9,176 bases of DNA from Bacteroidota bacterium. Its GTDB lineage: Bacteria; Bacteroidota; Bacteroidia; Chitinophagales; Chitinophagaceae. The position numbers and the translations under genes were made by a program. The notes below the pieces were generated by a model, which saw nothing but the letters and a program-made list of their open reading frames with translations, was not told where the DNA came from and made no database searches. Below, piece by piece: positions 1-6,713 of the stretch; the first letter of the stretch is position 1; each line of letters opens with the position of its first letter. Location: positions 1 to 9,176 of the forward strand of contig JAEWIW010000203.1 of assembly GCA_023386855.1 (NCBI GenBank). The letters are read 5' to 3'.

Positions 1-542
1 TTTGTGTTGCGTGTATCAAAATAGATCCTGAAACCAACCTTATCATTTTCCCATGCAGGCCCTTCGGTAAGAAAAGGAGGCAGTGGCTGTTTACCAAAAT
101 TAGTTGGTGCCTGCCCTGCAGGAATCGAATCCCTTTCAAGGTCCTCGCCAAATTTATCCTGCTCATTTTTTCTCATTTGCCGAACCTGGGCACGGGTAGG
201 TATATTATTGTTCAAAAAAGTATCCGTAATGCGAATATTGAATTGTTTTTTTTCACGTGGTTCAAATGACTCGAGCATAACAACCTGGTCCCATTTACCA
301 TCACGATCCATGTCATCGAACTGAACTGTTACCGGATCACCAGCGAACATGAATTGAACAAATTTTCCCGGTGGCAGATGGCCAAGTTTTTTTTCGATGT
401 AAGCCCTATCGATGATCACCAATTCATCAACTCTTTGCAGTGAGGTTTTATTAATCAGCTTAATGTGGGCAACATGCTGGGAAAATGAATTGACTGAAAA
501 TAAAAGAATGCAGGTAATGGATACCAGGAGTTTTCTAACCAT
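1..542 (-). CDS. DUF4861 family secreted protein, N-terminal part (runs off the left edge)
   Basis: The minus-strand frame starting at the ATG at 542-540 stays open to base 1, giving 180 residues with no stop, so this is the front part of a longer gene. Residues 1-21 form a signal peptide (basic MVRK, hydrophobic LLVSITCILLFSV, cleavage likely after SFS before QHV), so the product is exported. Two stretches point to the DUF4861 family: DxDxDGKWDQ around residues 77-86, where an acidic DGKWD segment is typical, and the very characteristic GPAWENDKVGFRIYFDTRN at 161-179. DUF4861 proteins are common in Bacteroidota and often sit near carbohydrate-degradation genes, but their biochemical activity is not firmly known to me and no sugar-related gene is visible here. 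The family call is by memory of the GPAWEND motif; the function is left open. Confidence 0.82.
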   Translation of the reverse strand, partial: MVRKLLVSITCILLFSVNSFSQHVAHIKLINKTSLQRVDELVIIDRAYIEKKLGHLPPGKFVQFMFAGDPVTVQFDDMDRDGKWDQVVMLESFEPREKKQFNIRITDTFLNNNIPTRAQVRQMRKNEQDKFGEDLERDSIPAGQAPTNFGKQPLPPFLTEGPAWENDKVGFRIYFDTRNT

Positions 543-591
543 ATTATGATACAAGAATTTTTAACCAGCTATTTTAATAGCATGGCTTACA

Positions 592-599
592 CAAAACTA
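592..599 (-). promoter_or_regulatory. Candidate Bacteroidota -7 element for the DUF4861 gene
   Basis: Read on the minus strand, these bases are TAGTTTTG, an exact match to the Bacteroidota -7 consensus TAnnTTTG. They lie 49 bases upstream of the DUF4861 ATG, leaving a leader of about 40 bases. No good -33 TTTG is visible at the usual spacing of about 20 bases, so the assignment rests on the -7 element alone. Confidence 0.4.
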
Positions 600-625
600 T
601 TTCATTGCTAAAGGATATAACATGA

Positions 626-641
626 GCTAAAACCTTTTAGC
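626..641. repeat. Perfect 16-base inverted repeat between two minus-strand genes
   Basis: GCTAAAA-CC-TTTTAGC is a perfect inverted repeat (7+2+7). It is 54 bases past the stop of the zinc-ribbon gene and about 26 bases upstream of the candidate -7 element of the DUF4861 gene. A further half-site GCTAAAGG lies at 607-614. It could be an AT-rich weak terminator of the upstream gene, although no T-tract follows on the minus strand, or an operator for the DUF4861 gene. The half-site copy favours the operator reading slightly. Confidence 0.4.
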
Positions 642-695
642 ACAGGATATCACCAAAAGCGAATGAAAATAAATAATTTAACCGGCAATGGATGG

Positions 696-983
696 TTAAT
701 CAAAATCGAAAAGATCACCAAGGAAGCCCCGCTTCTTTTTTTTATAGTAAGGATCGTATTGTTCCTTTCTATGGTATGGTTGCTGAGGGGGATTATGTTG
801 AGGAAATTGCTGCGATGGAGGTTGTGGTTCAATCCTGTTTAAATCCTGTGCCATTGATTTTTCAATGATCTTGTCCAGTTCACCACGATCAAGCCATACA
901 CCACGACAGGAGGGGCAATAATCAATTTCTACTCCCTGCCGTTCAGTCATCATCAGTGTCTCATTACAATTCGGGCATTTCAT
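696..983 (-). CDS. Small zinc-ribbon protein (zf-TFIIB family)
   Basis: A 95-residue protein with a four-cysteine zinc ribbon at its N terminus: CPNC (Cys3, Cys6) and CPSC (Cys23, Cys26), followed by the family signature GVWLDRGELDKI at 28-39. This is the zf-TFIIB (transcription factor zinc-finger) pattern. The middle (about residues 54-75) is a Pro/Gln-rich low-complexity linker, and the tail is basic then ends in GFLGDLFDFD, a C-terminal motif I recall from other members. The molecular role of these small ribbons in bacteria is not established; metal or nucleic-acid binding is inferred from the ribbon. I chose the ATG at 983 because it places the ribbon directly at the N terminus; an in-frame TTG at 992 would add only three residues. 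It diverges from the first PAP2 gene with about 70 bases between starts, and no clear TAnnTTTG element is visible there. Confidence 0.85.
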   Translation of the reverse strand: MKCPNCNETLMMTERQGVEIDYCPSCRGVWLDRGELDKIIEKSMAQDLNRIEPQPPSQQFPQHNPPQQPYHRKEQYDPYYKKKKRGFLGDLFDFD

Positions 984-1052
984 GTGTTTCAATTTTAATG
1001 GATCCTAAGGTTCACTCATGGAAGATACTTAATCTGTGCAATTAATGTGAAG

Positions 1053-1973
1053 ATGCTTATTTTGCAATTCATGCGCGGAATCATTTTGTTATTGACATTA
1101 TTGTATGGTCTGAACATCCATGCACAGGAAGGCATTTCGTCCCGGAAAATAAAACGGGTGAGGGACAGTTTAGTAATGCTCGATAATGACACGCTCTATT
1201 TTGAAAAGCCCAACCTGCTAAAAAATTTTGGGAAGGTCCCCTCCAACATGTGGTCACTGGCAAAATCACCATTCCAGGGTAAAAACTGGGTCGGGGTTTC
1301 AGCCATTGCTGTATCCACTACCTTGCTGGTGATGAAAGACCAGGAGATCCTTGACTGGATCAGGAGGGCCAGTGACCGGATAGATCTTCGGCCGGAAACA
1401 GATTATAAAATAGCCGTAAAGGTTGGAGATACCAAGATCATTAAAGTACCGCAAAACCTCAACTCTACCTTATACCAGCTTGGGGAAGGGGGAACAAGTA
1501 TGATGCTCGCAGGCGGATTATGGATCTATGGCAAGATCCGGAACGATTGGCGGGCCATCAATACTGCCAATGATTTAGCGGAGACCTTTATTACCATGGG
1601 ATTAACCACCCAGATCCTGAAGCGATCAACGGGAAGGGAAAGCCCTTTCATGTCAACCCAGCCAGGGGGAAAATGGACAGCCTTTCCTGCATTTTCCGAG
1701 TACCAGCGCAATACCAGCGCATACGATGCCTTTCCTTCGGGGCACCTGGCTACCATGATGGCAACGGTTACGGTGCTCACATCAAATTACCCGGAAAAGA
1801 AATGGATCAAACCCGTGGGATATACCTTGATTGGCATGACCGCCTGGGCAATGATGAATACGGAAGTGCACTGGGCCGGTGATTACCCGCTGGCCATAGC
1901 AATCGGCTATCTTTCGGGCAAAATCACCACGATGAGGCATAGGAAGGCGCCGGTGAGGAAGGTGGTTTTTTAG
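1053..1973 (+). CDS. PAP2 superfamily membrane-associated protein with altered active-site motifs
   Basis: About 306 residues. The N terminus is a hydrophobic signal or anchor ending in NIHAQ, followed by a soluble stretch and several hydrophobic segments (near residues 80-95, 147-160, 178-190, 228-245, 255-268 and 279-291), as expected for a type 2 phosphatidic acid phosphatase fold. Numbering from the ATG at 1053, motif 2 is intact (FPSGH, 227-231) and the motif 3 His and Asp are present (His273, Asp277, in EVHWAGD). Motif 1 reads KRSTGRESP (190-198), with Ser197 where the usual K(x6)RP has Arg. The position six residues before His273 is Met, where the usual S-R-x5-H has Arg. The nucleophile and general base are kept but two phosphate-binding arginines are missing, so the substrate or activity may differ from a standard lipid phosphatase. 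The start is uncertain: in-frame GTG 1047, ATG 1053 and ATG 1071 are all possible, and the last gives a compact 19-residue signal peptide. Confidence 0.85.
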   Translation: MLILQFMRGIILLLTLLYGLNIHAQEGISSRKIKRVRDSLVMLDNDTLYFEKPNLLKNFGKVPSNMWSLAKSPFQGKNWVGVSAIAVSTTLLVMKDQEILDWIRRASDRIDLRPETDYKIAVKVGDTKIIKVPQNLNSTLYQLGEGGTSMMLAGGLWIYGKIRNDWRAINTANDLAETFITMGLTTQILKRSTGRESPFMSTQPGGKWTAFPAFSEYQRNTSAYDAFPSGHLATMMATVTVLTSNYPEKKWIKPVGYTLIGMTAWAMMNTEVHWAGDYPLAIAIGYLSGKITTMRHRKAPVRKVVF

Positions 1974-1989
1974 GACAGGGTGCTCGATC

Positions 1990-2024
1990 GGCCGTCCCAA
2001 GGGCCGCAGGTCCGTGGTACGGCC
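1990..2024. repeat. GC-rich inverted repeat with degenerate GGTCC heptamers
   Basis: GGCCGT at 1990-1995 is the exact reverse complement of ACGGCC at 2019-2024. Between them, CCC-AA-GGG at 1996-2003 could form a small inner hairpin. The right half also reads as three degenerate seven-base units, GGCCGCA, GGTCCGT and GGTACGG (2002-2022), related to the array at 2197-2276. It begins 16 bases after the first PAP2 stop codon; no T-run follows, so an intrinsic terminator is not supported. Confidence 0.5.
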
Positions 2025-2196
2025 AGGGAAATATTTGAAAAGTACAGAAAGAGACTGGCAAAACAGGGCCCCGACATAACACAACCATAATATCTCCTAC
2101 ACACCCAAAGTCATAAAAATTTATATATTTAAAATCTAATCCAGGGAACCAGACAGAAAAAACATAATAATTTTTGGTTTTTGAAGTTTAATTCCC

Positions 2197-2276
2197 GGTC
2201 CAAGGTCCACGGTCCCCGATCCTAAAAAAGGTCCACGGTCCCCGGTCCTATAAAAAGGTCCGCGGTCCTAAAAAAG
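2197..2276. repeat. GGTCCNN heptamer array with a 26-27 base super-repeat
   Basis: Direct reading gives back-to-back seven-base units: GGTCCAA, GGTCCAC, GGTCCCC, GATCCTA, then AAAAA; GGTCCAC, GGTCCCC, GGTCCTA, then TAAAAA; GGTCCGC, GGTCCTA, then AAAAAG. The units GGTCCAC-GGTCCCC-G(G/A)TCCTA plus an A-run form a higher-order repeat of 26 bases (2204-2229) and 27 bases (2230-2256), with a shortened third copy (2257-2276). The same GGTCCCCGGTCC core recurs at 8802-8813. It ends 40 bases before the second PAP2 start. Confidence 0.9.
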
Positions 2277-2316
2277 ACACTAAACCAAAACATTAACGAC
2301 TGCAAAAACTTGCCCC

Positions 2317-3162
2317 ATGATTTCTTTGAAGGTGATGGCCCTGCTCGTGATTTGCCTGGCAACGCTTCTTCCTCCATCCTATTCCCAGTACCAGCCGCTT
2401 TTACTTTCCGGCCCGTCCCTGCACGACAGTCTTTCTCCTGCCGAAAAAATCATTGACTTAAACCTTCCCAAATCCCAGCCTGCCTATAACCCTTCATTCA
2501 GGGCATTCGTTATCCCTGGGGTATTGATCAGTTACGGCATCACTTCACTTAAATACAAAGGGCTGAAGAACTTCAATGATGAAGTGAAATATGAAGTATA
2601 TACCGAAAGTCTTCCGGATAAGATCACTATTGACAATTACCTCCAGTTTGCACCGGCCGCGGCAGTGTATGGATTGAATGCTCTGGGGGTCAAAGGCAAA
2701 CATAATTTTCGGGATCGCAGCATGATTTACCTGATATCCAACTGCTTTCTTAATTCCACGGTAATTGCGGGAAAAAAAATCTGCAGGCAACTGAGGCCCG
2801 ATGGCTCAGCCTATAGTTCATTTCCATCAGGACATACAGCCGAAGCCTTTGCTTCAGCAGAATTCATGTGGCAGGAATACCGCGATGTGTCACCCATTTT
2901 CGGTATTGCAGGATATGCCATGGCTGCAACAACAGGATATTTAAGAATGTATAATAACAAGCACTGGTTCAGTGATGTGGTTACAGGAGCAGGCATCGGT
3001 ATCCTATCTACAAAACTGGCATACCTGATCTACCCGGTGATACAACATCACCTGTTTAAAGACCGGCGTCCAGGCACAATGCTGATGCCAACGCTGCAGA
3101 ATAATGCTGTTGGACTTGCATTGGTGGCGCAACCTTCTTCCCTGTTTGGTAGTTCACGTTAA
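2317..3162 (+). CDS. PAP2 superfamily phosphatase, canonical active site
   Basis: A 281-residue protein with a signal peptide (residues 1-23, ending PPSYS before QYQP). All three signature motifs of the type 2 phosphatidic acid phosphatase family can be read: motif 1 K(x6)RP as Lys153 to Arg160-Pro161, motif 2 PSGH at 170-173, and motif 3 with Arg210, His216 and Asp220 (LRMYNNKHWFSD; the usual Ser before Arg is Leu). Hydrophobic segments near 62-75, 110-123, 136-150, 170-182, 193-207 and 221-239 fit a membrane-embedded phosphatase whose active site faces the periplasm. Likely substrates are lipid phosphates such as phosphatidate, undecaprenyl pyrophosphate or lipid A phosphate; the sequence does not decide between them. 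It lies 343 bases after another PAP2 gene on the same strand but is clearly divergent from it, so a recent tandem duplication is unlikely. A 62-base convergent gap separates it from the CsbD-like gene. Confidence 0.9.
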   Translation: MISLKVMALLVICLATLLPPSYSQYQPLLLSGPSLHDSLSPAEKIIDLNLPKSQPAYNPSFRAFVIPGVLISYGITSLKYKGLKNFNDEVKYEVYTESLPDKITIDNYLQFAPAAAVYGLNALGVKGKHNFRDRSMIYLISNCFLNSTVIAGKKICRQLRPDGSAYSSFPSGHTAEAFASAEFMWQEYRDVSPIFGIAGYAMAATTGYLRMYNNKHWFSDVVTGAGIGILSTKLAYLIYPVIQHHLFKDRRPGTMLMPTLQNNAVGLALVAQPSSLFGSSR

Positions 3163-3224
3163 TATTCCTTTCGGAAACTTTTGAGAGAACAAATATGGTT
3201 TTACAAAGAACCAGGCTTGTTGCC

Positions 3225-3410
3225 CTAACCCATAAAGCTTAACCATTTTCGAATCTCGTTCTTAGACTTATCGAGCTTTTCCTGCAGCCGCCTAAGTAGT
3301 TCCTGTTCCTGCCCTACTTCATAGATCAGGTCTTCTTCTGTAAGTTGAGGATATTTTTCGCGTAGCCTGTCTTTTGTTTCATCCCAGTTTTCTATTCTTT
3401 CATTTTCCAT
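3225..3410 (-). CDS. CsbD-like small stress protein
   Basis: A 61-residue, highly charged, probably all-helical protein with no signal peptide, so cytoplasmic. The core NWDETKDRLREKYPQLTEED (residues 8-27) resembles the CsbD family pattern (W-x-x-x-K-x-x-x-[KR]-x-x-[FWY]-x-x-L-T-[DE]-[DE]-[DL]), followed by GQEQELLRRLQEKLDKSKNEI (33-53), which matches the family's G-x-x-[DE]-x-L-x-x-x-L-Q second helix. CsbD is a general-stress protein in Bacillus (SigB regulon) with no known biochemical activity; induction under stress here is inference. I took the ATG at 3410 as start; extending to 3467 would add a 19-residue non-family stretch that enters an AT-rich inverted repeat. Its neighbour upstream is the universal stress protein gene, also minus, 143 bases away. 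Confidence 0.75.
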   Translation of the reverse strand: MENERIENWDETKDRLREKYPQLTEEDLIYEVGQEQELLRRLQEKLDKSKNEIRKWLSFMG

Positions 3411-3451
3411 AATAGTAAATTGAGGTATTGAAATGTTCCGGGATATGAAAC

Positions 3452-3476
3452 AAAAAAACTGTACCAAAGTTTTTTT
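3452..3476. repeat. AT-rich perfect inverted repeat upstream of the CsbD-like gene
   Basis: AAAAAAACT, loop GTACCAA, then AGTTTTTTT: nine perfectly matched bases each side of a seven-base loop. It lies 77 bases past the stop of the universal stress gene and 41 bases before the CsbD-like start. Stem pairing is nearly all A-T, which is weak for a terminator hairpin. Because both flanks are A/T runs it could act as a weak bidirectional terminator or as a bent or operator element. On the minus strand it includes AAACTTTG, one base off TAnnTTTG. Confidence 0.45.
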
Positions 3477-3553
3477 CTAAGCCTGGATAATGCCTAACAG
3501 GGATTGTTGTAACGCATGATTGACTGAAAAATAAGCCGCCAATACATTCCAGG

Positions 3554-4000
3554 TTAATGCCGCTCATGGTTGAATGGAACAACAAGCACCGGCATAGGTG
3601 AATGCCTGACTACATATTGAGCAGTACTACCCAATAAAGTGGAAGAAAGATCACTTCTTCCTCTTGTTCCCATCACGATCATGGATGCATCATGTTCAAT
3701 CGCCTGCTCAATGATATCTTTCCGGGGATCGCCCACACAAACGGTGATATTAATATCCATTCCAGGATGCTGTTCTTTTACCTGTTGTAATTCATTTTCA
3801 GCAATCCATTTTCTTGCTTCCCACTGGTCTGAAAATACAAGCCCTGTATCAGCAGGAAAATAATCAATGTTCTTATTTACTATTGTCACCAGCTCAATTG
3901 CGGCACCTAATTTTTCAGCCAGTTCAAATCCTTTCTGGAAAACTTTGGTCCTCATTTCGCTAAGATCTGTTGCGATCAGTATTCTTTCCATGTTCTGCAT
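3554..4000 (-). CDS. Universal stress protein, UspA family, ATP-binding type
   Basis: A 148-residue single Usp domain. The N terminus RILIATDLSE (6-15) is the first beta strand with the family Asp (Asp12). The C-terminal nucleotide loop G-x2-G-x9-G-S is fully present: Gly111, Gly114, Gly124, Ser125, followed by the last strand MPVLVVP (136-142). This loop marks the ATP-binding subclass (MJ0577-like). Such cytoplasmic proteins are made under starvation, oxidative or membrane stress; the exact role of this one is not visible. It starts 18 bases after the MFS pump stop, on the same strand, so it is probably the last gene of the efflux operon, which suggests induction together with the pump. An alternative start at the ATG of Met4 (3991) is equally possible; both begin right before the first strand. 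Confidence 0.93.
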   Translation of the reverse strand: MQNMERILIATDLSEMRTKVFQKGFELAEKLGAAIELVTIVNKNIDYFPADTGLVFSDQWEARKWIAENELQQVKEQHPGMDINITVCVGDPRKDIIEQAIEHDASMIVMGTRGRSDLSSTLLGSTAQYVVRHSPMPVLVVPFNHERH

Positions 4001-4018
4001 GTTTAGTGTACAGGATCA

Positions 4019-5596
4019 TTAATCCAAATGAATATCCACCTTAGCGCCTGGCATGCCCTTATTGTTTTTGATCATCAGGATAAGTGGCACACAACATAAC
4101 ACTGACATGGCTACAAGCCAGAAGATGTTATCATAACTTACCAGCGACTGTTGCTTGAAAATAGTAAGGTCCATCAGCTTGTAAGCGATCTGCCTTGCAT
4201 CATCAATAAAATATCCTTGCGATACAAAATTCTGGGTAAGCATATTCAGCCTTTCGCTGAATGGTTCATTATAAATATTGGCATGCTGAAGCAGGTAAAC
4301 ATCATTGGCAGCGTTACGATGAATCAGTATAAGGTTCATCACCGCGATTCCCACAGCACCACCTAGCTGGCGCATCATATTGCTTAATCCTGCAGCCTGG
4401 GGAATATCAGCATTCTTCAATCCCTGCAACGATAAAGCCATCACAGGTGATAACATGAACCCTATACCCAGTCCTCGTAAGATAAAGGGCCAGAAGAAGT
4501 ACGCTTCATTGGAATCAGGTGAAGAAAAACTCATTACAAATGCAAAGGCAAACACCATCAATGTTCCTACGATCATGATGATCTTTGGATTGAAGCCACG
4601 CGTAAGCAGTTTTCCAACAATCGCCATTGATACTGCTGAGGCCAGTGCACCGGGGATCATGAAGTTTCCCGTTTTAGTAGCAGTCCATCCCAGCCCGATC
4701 TGCACAAAAAGCGGGAATACAAATACAGTGGCCAGCAATATCATTCCTACAACAAAGTTGAGCACTGAACCGATGGCAAGGTTCCAGTTATTGAGCAGGC
4801 TTAGTTTTACCGCAGGATAGCGATACGTTAACTCGCGCCAGATGAATCCTACAAAACCTGCAACGGTGACAAGGGTTAATGCAATGATCTCCTTACTCTC
4901 AAACCAGTCTTTACTATTTCCTTCTTCAAGCACATACTGTAAAGATCCCACGGATATGACCAGGAACGCGATGCCTGTCCAGTCGATCTTTTTTGGTTTT
5001 CTTGCTCCTTTTCTTTCTTTTACGAAGGTCCAGGAAAGATAGGCTGCCAATATACCGATCGGGATATTGATGAAGAAGATCCAGTGCCATGAATAGTTAT
5101 CGGTAAGATAACCACCAAGGGTTGGACCAAAGGTGGGCCCCAGTATTACACCCATACCAAAGATGGCATTGGCGATACCGATCTTTTCGGGCGGATAGGC
5201 TTCAACGATAATGGTTTGCGAGGTAGTCAATAAAGCACCTCCACCAATACCCTGTATAAAGCGCCATGCTACCAGGCTCCATAGTGAGGTTGCCAGTCCG
5301 CAGAAGAATGAAGCTACTGTAAAGAGCAGGATAGAAATGGTAAAATAGTTTTTTCTTCCAAAGAGGTCGCCCATCATTCCCGACAAGGGGATCATGATTA
5401 CATTAGAAATAGCATAAGCTGTAACTGCCCAGGCTATTTCCGTAGTAGTGGCGCCAATGCTTCCACTGATCTCCCTGAGAGATACATTCACGATAGATGT
5501 ATCGATCAGTTGAAGAAGGGCGGCACTGATGGCAGTGATCACGATCACTGCGCGCTCTGCACCTTTCGGGTAAGTTATACCTTGCTGCAATTCCAT
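4019..5596 (-). CDS. EmrB-type DHA2 family MFS efflux pump (14 transmembrane segments)
   Basis: The 525-residue length and hydrophobic profile fit the 14-helix drug:H+ antiporter-2 group of the major facilitator superfamily. The N terminus has the DHA2 TM1 signature (LIDTSIVNVSL, 30-40, with Asp32). Motif A, GMMGDLFGRKNYF, spans 73-85 (Asp77, Arg81, Lys82). The antiporter motif C in TM5 reads GVILGPTFGPTLGG (149-162). A conserved SWHWIFFINIPIG segment follows at 169-181. It is predicted to sit in the inner membrane and use the proton gradient to export hydrophobic drugs, bile-type detergents or uncouplers through the adaptor and TolC-type channel. It begins one base after the adaptor stop, so translation is probably coupled. 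The substrate cannot be read from the sequence. Confidence 0.95.
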   Translation of the reverse strand: MELQQGITYPKGAERAVIVITAISAALLQLIDTSIVNVSLREISGSIGATTTEIAWAVTAYAISNVIMIPLSGMMGDLFGRKNYFTISILLFTVASFFCGLATSLWSLVAWRFIQGIGGGALLTTSQTIIVEAYPPEKIGIANAIFGMGVILGPTFGPTLGGYLTDNYSWHWIFFINIPIGILAAYLSWTFVKERKGARKPKKIDWTGIAFLVISVGSLQYVLEEGNSKDWFESKEIIALTLVTVAGFVGFIWRELTYRYPAVKLSLLNNWNLAIGSVLNFVVGMILLATVFVFPLFVQIGLGWTATKTGNFMIPGALASAVSMAIVGKLLTRGFNPKIIMIVGTLMVFAFAFVMSFSSPDSNEAYFFWPFILRGLGIGFMLSPVMALSLQGLKNADIPQAAGLSNMMRQLGGAVGIAVMNLILIHRNAANDVYLLQHANIYNEPFSERLNMLTQNFVSQGYFIDDARQIAYKLMDLTIFKQQSLVSYDNIFWLVAMSVLCCVPLILMIKNNKGMPGAKVDIHLD

Positions 5597-5597
5597 A

Positions 5598-6692
5598 TTA
5601 TTTTATTTCAACATCAACAGCAGCGCTCAATCCGGGCGCAAGTGTCTGACCATTTGTTTCAATCTTATCAAGCTTGATCCTTACCGGCACACGCTGGGTT
5701 ACTTTTACAAAGTTCCCTGTTGCATTATCGGGAGGAAGAAGAGAGAATCTTGCTCCTGTTGCACCACCAATAGATTCAATAGAACCTGTAAGGTCTAATG
5801 ATTCATAAGCATCGAGTGAAACATGAACTTTCTGTCCTATCCGGAGGTTATTAAGCTGGGTTTCTTTGAAATTGGCCACCACCCAAAGGTTTCCGGATTC
5901 TACTGCAGAACAAACAGGCTGTCCAACCTGTACCAGTTGACCTGTTTCAACAGCTTTCTTTGATACAATACCATCGAAAGGTGCAACGATCACCGTATTT
6001 TCCAGTTGTGATTCTGCCAGCTGCAGTTCGGCCATTCTTTGCTGAACCAGTGCATTGGAAACACCAACCTGTTGTTTTTGTGCTGCGGCATTGATCTTCG
6101 TGCTTCCTGATTGTGATATGGATGCTTCATACTGACGCTGGGCAGCAGTATGTTGTGCCTTTGCCGTTTGATACTCGGTCCTTACCGCATCAAGTTGTTG
6201 TTGTGTGGCAGCGCCCTGGCTGAACATATTCTCAATACGGTCCACCTCTTTTTCTGCACGGCTCAATCTTGCGGAAGCCGCGTTGATATTGGCCTGCAGG
6301 GCCTGGGCATTCAGTGATGATGCCGATGCATTACTGCTTGCCGCGGATGCCATTGCACGGGATACTCCTGTCTGCGCTTCAGCACTCTGCAACATTGCAC
6401 GTGCCTGCATCACTTTAGCCATATAATCTTTATTGTCGATCACCACCAGTGTGTCTCCTTTTTTTACATGCTGGTTATCTTCAAAGCGCACTTCAAGAAC
6501 AAATCCTGAAACAGCACTTCTTACGGCAGTGATGGTTGCATCAAGCTGTGCATTATCGGTGGTTTCATGATGCTGGCTATGGATATAGGCGCGAATGCCA
6601 AAGATGGCGCCGATCAGCAGCACTACCCCGATGATGATGAACCGGGTAAATTTCTTTTTGGTCTTTGGCGTTTCACTGAAAGACTTTTCCAT
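5598..6692 (-). CDS. EmrA/HlyD-type periplasmic adaptor (membrane fusion protein)
   Basis: A 364-residue membrane fusion protein. A basic N-terminal tail (residues 1-17) and one transmembrane helix (18-36) anchor it in the inner membrane. TTDNAQLDATITAV (44-57) is the usual EmrA entry to the first half of the barrel-sandwich (biotinyl-lipoyl-like) domain (52-90), with VSGFV and VKKGD. Residues about 92-230 are a long Ala/Gln-rich coiled coil that would reach toward the outer-membrane channel. The second lipoyl half starts at VIVAPFDGIV (234-243), followed by a beta barrel, and PPDNATGNFVKV (320-331) is a strong EmrA-family marker. It bridges the EmrB-type pump encoded next and the TolC-type channel encoded just before it. 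Confidence 0.95.
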   Translation of the reverse strand: MEKSFSETPKTKKKFTRFIIIGVVLLIGAIFGIRAYIHSQHHETTDNAQLDATITAVRSAVSGFVLEVRFEDNQHVKKGDTLVVIDNKDYMAKVMQARAMLQSAEAQTGVSRAMASAASSNASASSLNAQALQANINAASARLSRAEKEVDRIENMFSQGAATQQQLDAVRTEYQTAKAQHTAAQRQYEASISQSGSTKINAAAQKQQVGVSNALVQQRMAELQLAESQLENTVIVAPFDGIVSKKAVETGQLVQVGQPVCSAVESGNLWVVANFKETQLNNLRIGQKVHVSLDAYESLDLTGSIESIGGATGARFSLLPPDNATGNFVKVTQRVPVRIKLDKIETNGQTLAPGLSAAVDVEIK

Positions 6693-6713
6693 TGTTGATG
6701 TAATTGTAAGTTT

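Larger units (their letters stand above)
1974..2316. other. Repeat-bearing spacer between the two PAP2 genes (no gene)
   Basis: These 343 bases contain no convincing coding region. From left to right: a GC-rich patch just after the first PAP2 stop (degenerate heptamers and a GGCCGT/ACGGCC inverted repeat, 1990-2024), an AT-rich middle (about 2110-2195), the main GGTCCNN array (2197-2276), and about 40 bases of leader before the second PAP2 ATG. No clear TAnnTTTG promoter element for the second PAP2 gene is visible; TAATTTTTG near 2168-2176 has one base too many between TA and TTTG. Confidence 0.7.

Noticed and set aside
650..832. 60-codon minus-strand frame around the end of the zinc-ribbon gene
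   Set aside because: It overlaps the well-supported zinc-ribbon gene in another frame and has no domain or start signal of its own.
1990..2024. Intrinsic terminator for the first PAP2 gene
   Set aside because: The outer stem is six pairs over a 23-base loop and no T-run follows, so only an inverted repeat is reported.
1782..2084. Minus-strand frame of 100 codons overlapping the end of the first PAP2 gene
   Set aside because: Mostly antisense to the PAP2 coding sequence and then repeat-derived; no recognisable motif.
2197..2276. Regularly spaced repeats suggesting a CRISPR array
   Set aside because: Units are only seven bases and abut each other without unique spacers; no cas genes are nearby.
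3411..3467. Upstream extension of the CsbD-like protein by 19 residues
   Set aside because: The added MVQFFCFISRN... stretch is unlike the CsbD family and begins in the loop of an inverted repeat; the ATG at 3410 fits the family start.
4380..4820. Plus-strand open frame of 146 codons inside the MFS pump gene
   Set aside because: It is the antisense shadow of a strongly conserved EmrB-type coding sequence, and its translation has no family features.
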